A stretch of 64,000 nucleotides of DNA, taken from NCBI RefSeq assembly GCF_018991925.1, contig NW_024725489.1, positions 8,892,473 to 8,956,472 on the forward strand, in the 5' to 3' direction. Within the stretch, counting starts at the first letter, position 1, and every line of letters starts with the position of its first letter. The translations under genes were made by a program, and so were the position numbers. This DNA is from Homarus americanus (Eukaryota; Arthropoda; Malacostraca; Decapoda; Nephropidae). This document shows, piece after piece, positions 33,960 to 44,836 of this stretch. The notes beneath the pieces are model-generated. The model worked only from the letters and a program-made list of their open reading frames with translations. It made no database searches and had not been told where the DNA came from.

Positions 33960-34735
33960 ATCGGATCACTGTGAGGTTAGGGAGCAGATTGTTATTTCAA
34001 AAGAATATAGGGGACATGTTATTGCTTTATCCCATGATTCTTGTTGTCTGGACATTTGGGAGTCAGGAAGACAACTGACAGGCTACTAACTCATTTTATT
34101 GGCCTAATATTAAAAAAAAAATGTGTCTGAGTACTGTAAAACTTGTGAGATATGTCAGAAAGTGCGCAAGCCCTACCAGATTATACAACCGGCACCACTG
34201 TAGCCAATTCCTGAATTTTGAAATTGATTGTGCAGGTCCTTTGCCTAAAACAAGGAAGGGAAACAATTATCTGTTGACAATAATGTGTGTGTCTACCAGA
34301 TTTCCAGAAACTGTACCATCACGTAGCATACATTCTAAAAATATTGTAAGAGAGTTAGTGAGATATTGCTGCTGGGTAGCCCTGCCTGAAATTATTCAGT
34401 CAGACCAGGGAAGTAATTTCACTTCAGGAATGTTTAAAAAAAATATTAAAGGGATTAGATATAACGCAAAATTTGTCAAGTGCTTATCACCCGCAAAGCA
34501 AAGGAGTTTGGAGATATTCTGCCAGGCTTTAAAAAATACTTTAAGAATCTATTGTGAAGAATTGTCTGTAGATTGGGATGAAGGTGTGCCTTTAGCGTTG
34601 TTTGCCATTAGAGATGCTGTTCAGGAGTCTACAGGCTTTAGCCCATTTGAGTTGGTATATGGACATGAAGTGAAAGGTCCATTAAATATGCTGAAGGAGA
34701 AGTGGATTAGGAAAGTGATTCTCATGGGTTATTGA
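33960..34735 (+). pseudogene. Integrase of element C
   Basis: The zinc domain is read across frames (YRGHVIALSHDS near 34010; YCKTCEICQKV near 34130). The core is open at 34121-34735: first Asp in FEIDCAGPLPKTRKGN, second in IIQSDQGSNF, and the Glu in RSLEIFCQALKN, with spacing as in D,D-35-E enzymes. EDVPLALFAIRD-type and GFSPFELVYGHEV blocks follow. Two frameshifts separate the zinc domain, and the sequence before the Glu is garbled. Position upstream of RT is the key observation. Confidence 0.85.
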
Positions 34736-34763
34736 AGTATGTATATCAGATTTCAAAAACAAA

Positions 34764-35940
34764 TTGTTGAGGGCGAGAGAGATTGCTGCAGAAAATTTGA
34801 AAGAGAGGTGCTATGACAAAAAGTCTAGGAGCAGAGAGCTCAAACCTGGTGACCAAGTGTTGGTATTATTGCCACAAGCAGGCAATCCATTGAAAGCAAG
34901 ATTTTATGGTCCCTGGGTGATTGAAAAAAGAGTGGGCGAATTGAACTGTATTGTAAATATTCCAGGAAGACGCAAGTTAAACCAATTGTGTCATGTAAAC
35001 ATGATAAAACCACATCATGATAGAAACTCTACAGAAAATGATGTGAATAACAAGGTGAATTGTTTATGTATCAGGTCTGATGATGAAAAGATGATAGATG
35101 AAAGTGAAGATATGAAGTTGAGGAGATGTGAAAATAAGCTGTTAAATTATTCAGGTGTGTTGAATAATTTAGAAAAGAAACTAGATCATTTAGGAACTGA
35201 GAAGAGAAATCAAATCATACAAATTGTACATGAGTTTAGGCCTTTGTTTTCTGATGTTCCTAGGAGAACTGAGGTATTACAGCATGATGTAATACCCATT
35301 AAGCAACACCCATACAGAGTGAATCCTAACATGAGAGAGATAATGAGAAAAGTAGTACAGTATAATGATATGATTGAAAGAAGTAACAGTCCTTGGAGTT
35401 CACCGTGTGCATTGGTGACCAAACATGATGGTATTTCAGATAGATTTTGTACTGATTACAGAAAAGTAAATAATGTAACCAAAACTGACTCATATCCTAT
35501 TCCAAGAGTGGATGATTGTATTGACCAGATAGGAGATGCTAAATTTGTAACTAAGATGGATTTGTTGAAAGGATATTGGGAAGTACCACTGACTGAAAGA
35601 GCAAAAGAAATTTCTGCATTTGTGACTATGGATGGTTTATATTAGTATAAAGTGTTACCCTTTGGTATGAAAACAGCGGTAGTACTTTCCAAAGATTAGT
35701 TAATCAAGTATTGTATGATGTTAATGGTTGTTCTGTGTTTATAGTTGATATTGCACTGTATTAAAAAACTTGGGAAGAATATTTGTATTTAATCAGAGAA
35801 GTATTTAACAAATTGAATCAAGCAAACTTGACTGTAAACTTTGTGAAGAGTGAATTTGCTGAAGCAACTGTAGAATATCTAGGTTATGTTGTTGGTCAGG
35901 GAAGTGTCAAACCAATTAATGCTAAGGTGGAAGTATTGTG
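34764..35940 (+). pseudogene. Integrase tail and reverse transcriptase of element C
   Basis: 293-codon frame. It begins with an integrase C-terminal tail (KPGDQVLVLLPQAGNPLKAR, LCHVNMIKPHH), then a linker, then RT: IKQHPYRVNPN, RSNSPWSSPCALVTKHDG, FCTDYRKVNNVTKTDSYPIP and motif A, KMDLLKGYWEVPL. A TAG stops it at 35643. The region continues to a catalytic box read as VFIVDIAL near 35740, in which the first Asp of xxDD is Val, and EYLGYVVGQG near 35880. So the RT is inactive twice over. Confidence 0.87.
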
Positions 35941-36564
35941 AAATTTCTTGCACCTACAAATAGAAGAGAATTATTAAGATTTCTGGGTATGAGTGGATAT
36001 TATCGTAGGTTTTGTAAGAACTTTTCAACCACTGCTTTACCGTTAATCAATCTGTTGTCAAGGAAAGTCAAATTTGTGTGGAGTGTTCATTGTGATGAAA
36101 CTTTTAAAAAGTTGAAACAGATACTTATAAGTGCACCCATACTTTCTACTCCAAATTATGATAAACCATTTAAATTGTATGTAGATGCTAGTGATTACGG
36201 AGCTGGTGGAGTTTTAATGCAAGAGAAAGATGATGTTGAGTATCCTATTTGTTATTTTTCAAAGAAGTTTCTTTTGTATTAGAAAAACTAAAGTACAATT
36301 GATAAAGAAACACTGGCATTGATTTTAAGTTTGAATCATTTTGATGATTATTTGAGGGGGTCAGGCATACAGATCCAAGTGTTCACGGATCACAATCCCC
36401 TTGTATTTTTGCACAAGATGAAATATGTAAACCAACGTTTGACAAGGTGGAATCTATTGTTACAAGATTATGATTTGATTATTAAACATGTGAAAGGAAA
36501 GTTGAATGTCGTGGAAGATTCACTGTCCCGTATTTCAGTTAGTCATGAGTCATCTTGGGGCTGA
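35938..36564 (+). pseudogene. RNase H region of element C
   Basis: Two pieces (35938-36282, 36319-36564) split by a stop at 36282. Connection domain: LLRFLGMSGYYRRFCKNFS. RNase H: KLYVDASDYGAGGVLMQ (first Asp), TIDKETLALILSL (Glu), QVFTDHNPLVFLH (Asp) and VKGKLNVVEDSLSR (Asp). All four catalytic positions are present. It is the last domain before the 3' LTR, so no integrase follows. Confidence 0.9.
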
Positions 36565-36577
36565 CGCATTCTTCTTT

Positions 36578-36588
36578 TGGGAGGAGGA
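36578..36588 (+). promoter_or_regulatory. Polypurine tract of element C
   Basis: Purine run tgggaggagga directly before the LTR's first bases TGTTAC. This is where plus-strand DNA synthesis would be primed. Confidence 0.8.
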
Positions 36589-37418
36589 TGTTACGGTCGT
36601 CTCCCCTTTCCCTCCATATTTTGTTTCAGTTACCCATTGTAACCATTTACAATTTACAATTTACAATTTACAATTTACCATTTAGTTTTCCTTAGAATCG
36701 AATTTCCAAGCTTATGGTAAGGACTTTAAAAAATGTCTTGATTATTTTATATAAGTATGTATACTACTATTTGTTTCATTATGTAAACTTTGTAGAATGC
36801 ATTTTTTTATACAGTTATGAAAGACTGTAAGAAGCATGTGGGAGGTATAAAACTAATTAGAAATTATATGTTGATGAAACAAGAAACTATTGGAACATTG
36901 TTTTGGTTTTGGGGCTCTCTCTTGGTAGCTAGCTTGAGGAGGATAGGAGGGCCAAGGTTGTGTAGTGCACATTTATCTATTATTATCTGGGCAATCATGG
37001 ATAATTTTGGTGTGAAGTAAGTGTAATATGTTCATTATAGTTTAAAGAATATTGTAGTAGTGAGAGAACACCTCATTTGGTGGAGATAACATTATTCTGA
37101 GTGAATTGATTTGTGGCTTTTTGTATGCACATGGACGGAGAGCACATATTTATTATATTTCGTTGTTAAATATATTTTGTTGTGATTTTAAAGCTGTGTT
37201 TTGATTAAACCAGTTTTAATGGGAACAGTGATATTGATATAAACACCTGTCAGCTGTCAGGAGGTTGTTAGCCAGAAATAAGGTAAGAGTGTGTGTTTAT
37301 CATTTAACCTCTCTGTTAACAGAAGCAGTTATTTCAGAGTCTCCTCTGATATAATGGGCCTATGGGCTGATTATGCATCCTCTAGTAAGTCCTAGAAGAG
37401 GGTGTGAAGGTTGTAACA
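36589..37418 (+). repeat. 3' LTR of element C
   Basis: 830 bp, starting tgttacggtcgtctcc and ending aaggttgtaaca, so the ends are six-base inverted repeats TGTTAC/GTAACA. Inside is a short tandem repeat of acaatttaca (36648-36680). A possible 67-codon frame inside (36817-37020) is not supported. The mate 5' LTR is not in the window. Confidence 0.85.
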
Positions 37419-37494
37419 TATGGCATATTCCTTGTAAGTCCAGTCGGAAATGGATACCAGTCTAACTGGAACGCCATTCACAGCTAAAAAAAAA

Positions 37495-37612
37495 TACCCT
37501 AACCTAGCATAACCTAACCAACCATAACCTAACCTAACCTGCCCTAACCTTACCTAACCTAACCTACGCTAACCTTACCTAACGTAACCTACCCTAACCC
37601 AAATGAGCCTAC
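37495..37612. repeat. Interstitial telomere-like (CCTAA)n array
   Basis: About 118 bp of taaccta units, mostly ctaacctaac with point variants (accatAACCT, cttacctaac, ccctaacc). This is the degenerate complement of TTAGG, the arthropod telomere repeat. It lies between the gypsy LTR and the BEL LTR. Shorter ttaggttagg runs occur at 50925, 51719 and 52691. Confidence 0.9.
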
Positions 37613-37631
37613 TTCTCCCATATATTTACCT

Positions 37632-38487
37632 TGTAAACGCCTTGGTTAAGGACGTTCAGGTGACGGGCAAGTCTAAGGGAATGATTGAAACCCACATTTT
37701 GACTCATTCAATATTTATTGATGTGGTCAAAACCTGCGAGAACAAGGCGTTCATTAGTATTACATGGTGATCTATCTGATACATAATTAGTTAGTCTCAC
37801 ACAATTTATATTAATTATAATTGATTGTTGAGCATAGTGACATGATACAAAGTTCATAACTCTATTAATCATAGTTACACTTCATTATGCGTTGTCTTAT
37901 TGCTCCAGATAAGGCAAGAACAAGTACGCATAATTAGTCCACAATATTTCAGCACTGAGGGCTATGTCATCACTTTGGCTGTACTTACAGTACAAGTGCG
38001 GATCAATGCGACCAGTATGGTGTTCCAAGGGAAAATAGTACTGTGTAAATTGTTCCAGCACAAAACTCGGCCAGGATTGGGAGTCGGTATTCACCATTGC
38101 TAGCAGAGGGCTGGTCATCACAGCATCACTCGAGAGGGCGATCTGGCGTGGAGGCCGGGCGGCCACGCCACCCTCTAAACCATACACTCAGCAGAATCAG
38201 GACCTCTCGCCTGTAAACACTGACCCCCTGCCGCCTCATCTTGAAAGGTCACAGGTCGCGGGGGGGGGGGGCAACATACGAAAGGGCGATCTGCGTCAGC
38301 ACTTGACGCCAGCACTGACACCACCGGCGATAACACTCCTGGCGGTAAACACCGACTCCCCCAACCGCCACATCTGGTGAGGTCACAGGACGCGTGGGAG
38401 GGGCACTTGGTCGCAGGCTGAGAGATGTAATGTTTGTTCGGGTAAGGCAGCAAACGTCAGTACTGACGCAAGCCAGTGGCGATAACA
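37632..38487 (-). repeat. BEL/Pao-type LTR (copy A)
   Basis: About 856 bp matching 48892-49736. Read on the minus strand it begins TGTTATCGCC and ends GGCGTTTACA. It follows the BEL integrase C terminus (38516-39470, minus), so it is that element's 3' LTR. A G run of 13 lies near 38262. Confidence 0.82.
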
Positions 38488-38515
38488 CTCCCGGCGTTGG
38501 GTAATCGCCCAAGAT

Positions 38516-39470
38516 TTACGGTGTGTCATTTTCAAGAACGCATACACGGGTCACTGGCCTTTGGAACTCCCCAGATACGGTTTGCACACGCACCTGGTGC
38601 ACCAGACCATCGGCTCCTGGGACCGCTGCCGTGACCCTGCCCAATGGCCATTTGTTGTGAGGAATATTTTCTCCAGTGACGAAGACAAGATCGCCTTCCT
38701 GGAAATTCCGGGTTGGCATGTTCAAGAAGGCATACACAGGTCACTGGCCTTCAGAACTCCCCAGATACGGCTTGCACACGCACCTGGTGCACCAGATCTT
38801 CAGCTCCTGGGACCACTGCCGTGACCCTGCCCAATGGCGGAGTAGTGGGAGGTACTCCCTCACCCAGCGTTTCCAGAAGCGGTCTACTAGGAACTGCACG
38901 TGCCGCCACCGTCGTTGATATGAGTCCTTCAGACGACATCCTCCCAGTGACAGATCAGCGTGTGGGCCACTGTGGAGGACGTGGGCTGGTGTAAGCGCTT
39001 CCAAGTCTCTCACATCGCTCGAGGCAGGTGTGATGGGTCGACTATTTATGATCGCTTCCACTTCACAAAATAGAGTCTGCAGTCGATATTCATCCAGGAC
39101 TTGTGTCCCCACAATTGCTCTGAGAACCTTTTTGCTGTTCGGATTTGCCGTTCCCAGACTCCTCCCATGTGCGAAGCCGCTGGAGGATTGAATACCCATC
39201 CTACATCTTTCTTCTGAAAGTGTCTTCCAGGTCTCTCATGTCGCTGACGCAGGTGTGATGGTTCAATTATTTATTATTGTTGCACTTCACAAACAGCATC
39301 TGCAGTCGGTATTCATTCAGGACTTGTGCCCCCAGAACTGTTCTGAGAACTTCTGACTGTTCAAATTTGCCATTCCCAAACTCCAAACGTTGTGCTGCTT
39401 CCCTTTCTTCCCCTTTTGTGAAATACGCCTCCAGCATTTCAGTCACAGTTCGTCGCACTTCTGCCATCAT
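38516..39470 (-). pseudogene. BEL/Pao integrase C terminus, internally duplicated
   Basis: Minus-strand remains. The frame 39199-38741 reads KVLRAIVGTQVLDEYRLQTL, FCEVEAIINSRPIT, then RRWRHVQFLVDRFWKRWVRE, the conserved end of BEL/Pao integrases and the attached C-terminal domain. 38737-38516 encodes NFQEGDLVFVTGENIPHNKW, PLGRVTAAVPGADGLVHQVR and the terminal VTRVCVLENDTP. Two segments occur twice: the VLRxxxGxQVLxEYRLQ block (again at 39470-39267) and the LGRVTAxVPGA block (again near 38800). The duplicates are collinear with small differences. The catalytic core is absent. Confidence 0.85.
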
Positions 39471-39940
39471 GTTGGACCCGGGATTTTGGTCAGGTGCTGA
39501 GCATTCAGGCTCATATCAGGCAGAGGGTGGCCCCCTTCAGCTTCTGTTGCCATAAAGTCATGGTCGTTCAGCTCTGGAGGGACATCTTCTACCTCTGGGT
39601 CTCGGTCACCTTCGTCCATGTTCACCCTTTCTTTTCGTTGCTCTGGATCCATTTCCACAACCTCTTGTCCTTTCATTGATAGTAATTTACAGCTCCGGTT
39701 AGGTCTCAAAGTTTGTTCGATGAACCACTGCTCACCGCCTGTATTTGGTGGTGCAACTCGCTGCTTGTATTTATGTTTGATGATAGTAGGTCACAGCTGG
39801 CTGCTTGTGGTTACAAGTGGCACTTCACTGTTGGTTGCTTATGGTGTTACAAGTGGCATTTCACTGCCGGTTGCTTCAGGTGTTATAAGTGGCATTTCAC
39901 TGCCGGTTGTTTACGGCGCTACAGGTGGCATTTAATCATG
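39467..39940 (-). pseudogene. BEL-associated acidic frame and 42-bp repeats
   Basis: 39709-39467 encodes a Glu/Asp-rich minus-strand peptide (QEVVEMDPEQRKERVNMDEG), probably part of the same BEL element; no domain recognised. Upstream, 39795-39935 holds four imperfect 42-bp units around acaagtggcatttcactgcc, equal to 14 codons each, so on the minus strand they spell a repeated TGSEMPL-type peptide. Confidence 0.5.
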
Positions 39941-41519
39941 CTTACTGTGTACTTTGTTGAATTGGTTATTTGTTACCTTAAAACACGTGGTAATGAATCA
40001 ATTTTCCTTTCCTTCGTAACCTCAGTAGCGGGCGCAGCTCTGCCTGTACGAAAAGGAACACTCGCAACCTGTGGCCCACACCCATATGGCAGTGTCCCGA
40101 CCAGTGCTGATGTAATGTATGTTTTCCAATTTAAGGGTACAAGTATGCAATACGAAAGTAGGACATGAAATTCAGATATCATTCGATGATTTCCTTATTT
40201 TAAGTAAGGATAGTTACATAATAATTCGTTGCTGATGCAGTAGAATAGGCGATGAGGTTGACAGGTCAACGAATATGGTCATTCTGGCACCATCGTGTAG
40301 TGATAGCAGAAGGATTGTACACTGATTAGTACTTCTGAGGTTTTCGTCTCGCAACCACTGTGTAAGGCTCCTTATATCAGCAGCGAGTATCGTCTCACAT
40401 TTGGTTTAATTGTATTTATTATGATGAATTATTTTATTTACTGCCTTTGGATAAGTGTTCCATGAATCAGTTTCGTGCCTTTTCTTACATAGAAAACGGA
40501 AACTGGTATCGTTCAAGAGGTCTACTTAATATTTCTTAATACACACCTATATTTACTACCTTGGATCACGGTTATGTCAAACTGTAACAAAATAACTCCG
40601 ACTAAATTGTCTGTGTATTGAATCTCATAGTGCAATCTTCTTTTAGGATCACTGTTCACTAATATCTTTGGAGTTGCTTATGAATTAAGAGGCTCTGATT
40701 CATGTGGTCATCAGTCTGCCTTGGTATTTGGTATATTTACTGTCGTTATTACACACTCAATAAACATAACTAATATCTTTTATGTGGATTACTTGTATGT
40801 GCAAGTAAACTTATGTTCAACTAGAGGTTCTCTGCAATACCACTATATTTGGTGAAATCCTATGCATACCACATGGGTGCACGGAGATCATTTAATGCTT
40901 GTGAGAGTCATCGTCTAACATATTCTCAAAAACTGACATCTCCAGGTTATGCCTCCTCTTCCCCATTTCGAAGAAGATTGGTTAGCGGAGGACGTTTTGT
41001 ACTTGACTAGCTTGAGTACCAGGAACTCCGACCAAGGCATATCATAAGGTTTGCCATAAATACTTAGGTGCCGAGACATCATCGTTGAAACGTCAACGCA
41101 CCTCAAGACAGCATACGGGTATGGAAGAACTCCTCAAAGCTAGCACCTCTGCTCCGGGTGGCACGTTTGCTCATTGAGGGTCAGCTTGGTGGCGGTGCCT
41201 TTGATCAACCTGACACGTCTTCCCCTGCTGGGGCCACACTGAGCGCCGCGGCGAAAGCAACTGTTCTATTCTCTATTCGCAGCGTTTTTGGCAGAACATG
41301 ATGCCATTCAGGTGACTTAGTGCTTGTTTCCTCTTGTATTTTAGCCCAAAATGTAATGGCACTGCTCAATAAGTGGTCGTAATAATCTGTCCCAAGTAAG
41401 GGTAGCAGAAACCTTACTCATTTAGCAGCATGTTATCTCACAATCTTCAGTTGCAAGTATAACCAAATAGATTTAATATTCCTTTTAGCTTATGTGACCA
41501 TCTTGACGACCTCAATAAG
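39941..41519. other. Unassigned sequence
   Basis: About 1.6 kb with no gene I recognise. A GC-richer patch at 41100-41290 differs from its AT-rich surroundings, but neither strand gives a recognisable protein. It may be decayed interior of the BEL element. Confidence 0.4.
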
Positions 41520-42740
41520 CGAATTTTCCCGATTCCAAGACAGCCGCTCAAACGGCAACGAAACAAACCAGGAGCAAGGTCGTCGTGAAAGCTTTAGGGG
41601 AATGTGCAACTCAAAACTTGGTTAGGAAACTACAAATAAATTTAGTGTAATTCTTGACGAAAGTGCCTATTGTTCATTAAGTAAATCACGTGCAATGATA
41701 GTGAAGTATTTTGATCCGGAGAGATAATGACAAAATTGCGATGCTGGATTTGATTAACGTATTTGACGGTAATCAGGGTTCGACTGGTGAAAATATATAA
41801 CATGCTGTTACAGTCCCTCACTACACATGATATACCATTGAACAACTTCATTGGGTCTGCTGCAGTTGGGGGCATCAAACATTACTGGCGAATATAACTG
41901 TGTAACTAGCAGAGTGAAAGCTCAAATGCTTGGCATTACCACATTTAAACGTGTTGCACATAGTATACATCTCTGTGCCAGTGAAGCAGCAGAGACATGG
42001 CCACGTACTCGTGAAGATGTGTTGAGAAATGTGTACATTTACCTTTCCCATAGTGCCAAAAGGAAATGCGAGTTTAGGAATTCCAGGGTTTTGTCAACTC
42101 AACCACACAAATTTTTCATGCCTGTTCCACGAGGTGGTTGTCACTCCATGAAGCTGTTACATGAATGCTCGAAGAGTGGCAACTCCTTCAAACTGTATTT
42201 CCACATCAAGGTAATTGAGGAGAGATTTGTGTTCTGCTACTTGAATCTTGAATTACATATTGCCCCAACTCAACACAATAAACTTGATTTTCCAGAGTAA
42301 AGCCCCAACTTTGCATTTAATCCGTATAGCATATGTCAACTGCATCTGTTATTGATAAACTCCTTTTGCCATTTACATAGTGTGTCAAACTCCAAATGCA
42401 TGGTATTGATCCAACCGATGATTCTCTATATGTACCAGTCAATCAGATATATTCGGGATCGCAATTACATGCCACCTTCCAAACGTCAGACCATTATTAG
42501 ATAAGCATGAACACTGACGAAGATGTGGTGCGGAGATTTCTAGTAGTAGTGTGTAGGGAAATAAAGAAAAGATTCGAACTAAACAGTAAGTTGTGGAGAC
42601 TAGCGGTATATTTACACCCCAAAAAGAGTCAGCAATTTTATAAACCTGTTATTAGCGTTTTAAATGAAGAGGGAAATGCAAAATATACATGTTTTGGACA
42701 TAAACAATGGAAGTGTTGTCACTTCTGACGTCCACTGTTG
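41520..42740 (+). pseudogene. hAT-superfamily transposase fragment
   Basis: Plus-strand remains of a cut-and-paste transposase. The early part is in broken frames (SRAMIVKYFDPE near 41690; YNMLLQSLTTHDIPLNNFIG near 41800). The open piece 41851-42300 gives GASNITGEYNCVTSRVKAQM, HSIHLCASEAAETWPRTRED, VYIYLSHSAKRKCEFRN and a region where the usual Thr-Arg-Trp block is degraded (PRGGCHSM). 42330-42725 continues DPTDDSLYVPVNQIYSG-type sequence and RFLVVVCREIKKRFELN. The last two catalytic acidic positions and the dimerisation region are not intact. Terminal inverted repeats were not found. Confidence 0.78.
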
Positions 42741-43029
42741 ATGCAAAGCGTCCTTTTCTAAGGTGAATTTAATTAGGGAAACAGAGAAATAGTCTTCGTA
42801 TACAAACTGTAAATCCTCAATAACCTTTGAGCGAATGTAGTAATATAATATTATTGTAGATATAACGTATTGTTACCACGTGTTGGCATTCTAATCGGCT
42901 GTGGTGTTCCCATTATGTGATGGTGCTACAGTCGTTAGCAGTCCCTTTCTTCTAATAAGCTTGAAGTCTTATGTTAAACGGTGATATTATGTTTCCTAAG
43001 AGTTGTTGTTAGGTAGTAGGTAGTAGGCA

Positions 43030-43485
43030 GCTATACTCTGGAACGGGGTGGTAATCTCGACAATATGTACCAAGGTTTTCGACAGTGTACCCCACGAAAG
43101 GCTACAATTAAAACTGGAAGGGTACGGAATTCGGGAAATGTCCTAGAGTGGATAGAAGACTTTCTATAAGACCGCAAGCAGTGTGTAGTGTATCATATGT
43201 CCCAACGGGATGAAGAATCTGCACTATTTAAGACAATGTGAGAAGGACCTAAGTGTGTATGTTGACAATGAGCTGAAGCCCTCGGGCTATTGCGAGACAA
43301 AGGCAAATCAGGCAACTAAATTATTAGGTCTTATAAGAAGGTCGTTCAGATTTCTAGACGGTCCGTCCCTCGTAAAGATCAACAAAAGTGAAGTGCTTCC
43401 CCAACTGGAGAACTGTCACCCCGTCTGGTCCCCGAGATATGCTAGGGACTGTCAGTTGGTTGAAAATGTTCAAAGGAGAGTCCTT
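43030..43485 (+). mobile_element. L2/CR1-like LINE RT fragment
   Basis: Short piece starting at motif A (KVFDSVPHERLQLKLEGYGI, about 43075) and continuing CEKDLSVYVDNELKPSGYCE, LLGLIRRSFRFLDGPSLVKI and HPVWSPRYARDCQLVENVQR. A deletion removes the catalytic box between VVYHMSQR and the thumb. Its sequence differs from LINE-B, so it is another family. Confidence 0.82.
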
Positions 43486-43491
43486 TTTTAA
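43210..43491 (+). pseudogene. LINE RT thumb fragment
   Basis: 93-codon open piece of the LINE fragment, with the thumb blocks named for it (EKDLSVYVDNELK, RRSFRFLDGPSLV, NVQRRVLF). No catalytic residues. It runs into the (ATT)n tract. Confidence 0.8.
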
Positions 43492-43512
43492 TTATGTAAT
43501 TTTTCATGGTTC

Positions 43513-43692
<180 letters not shown>

Positions 43693-43897
43693 TTTATCTG
43701 CGTTCTTCTGGCTAAATAAACTTTCAATATCACTATCAATGTCAATAAGATTTCTACAAATTCTCGGAGAGCCAAATTTCAATATAAGTAAATATTTCTT
43801 GACTGTAAATTATCTGAGGTAAGATATTTAATTTTAGCATAGTTTTTTAGGTGTTTATAAGGTTTAACAACACCTTATTTAGAGAAAGGACATATTC

Positions 43898-44204
43898 TGT
43901 ATGTATATTATGTATGTTGTATGTATACCATATATGTACTCTATTTATATACATTACTTCTCTAGTCAGTAGTGTGTGGCAATGCCCCTGTTTCATTCAC
44001 CACACGCTTAGATAAATGTGCCTGGCGACATGTGGAAGCTGCTAATGTACCACTTACCACATGTCGCCTGAGAGGTCAGTTGACCCATATAGGAGTGTAA
44101 AGACTACCCGCGCCTTGTATATTTCCGTTGAATAGAACCTACAGAATTCTACAGGTGTTTATGTTCGCTCCAGTAGTTAGAACCAAGTACCCCGAACATC
44201 GCCA
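43898..44204 (+). repeat. 5' LTR of element D
   Basis: 307 bp, starting tgtatgtatattatgtatg and ending aacatcgcca. It is followed at once by tggcgcagtg, a plausible primer binding site. Confidence 0.92.
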
Positions 44205-44629
44205 TGGCGCAGTGAGTATCAAGTGATCGATTAAGTGGAAATAAGTGCGTTCGTGTAAAAACAAGACCGGTAGACCCCGCTCCGTCAACTCACTCCATCA
44301 CCCATCGCTCTCCTAATCTCTCATTGTCTCCCACAAAATTCGTTTGAATGACCAACGAGTTTTGAGCAGTGTGCAGTGACGGCAAGTTCCCGTGAAGTGT
44401 CTTAAGTGCCCCTCGTGTGTGGAGTGCTAAAGTGTGTGTCCTTGTTTTAAAGGATTCCCCAGGTGGAAGGCTTTTTCAGGGCATTGGTGAAGAACGACGT
44501 CAGCGCGCGTCCTTCCCCGGCTGTGTCTCAAGGGTAACTCATCAGTTGCTCCGCGCCCCACCACCGCTCACCCCCCACCGCGCCTACACACACCAACCCA
44601 TACACGAACACACTGACTGCAGTCATTTC

Positions 44630-44731
<102 letters not shown>

Positions 44732-44836
44732 TTACTTATCTGTGTATTCAATTAATTTTGTTGTCTCAGATCTGGTTGATACGACGGGCTGACCGGTCAA
44801 CACTGATTCGAGATACAATATACAGATAAAGTAATT

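Larger units (their letters stand above)
31766..37418 (+). mobile_element. Ty3/gypsy element C, Gmr1-like domain order
   Basis: Plus-strand element with gag, protease, integrase, RT and RNase H in that order, then a polypurine tract and a 3' LTR. In most Ty3/gypsy elements the integrase is last; integrase before RT is the hallmark of the Gmr1-like group. The 5' LTR is absent; LINE-B copy 3 abuts the leader. All ORFs carry stops or frameshifts. Confidence 0.88.
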
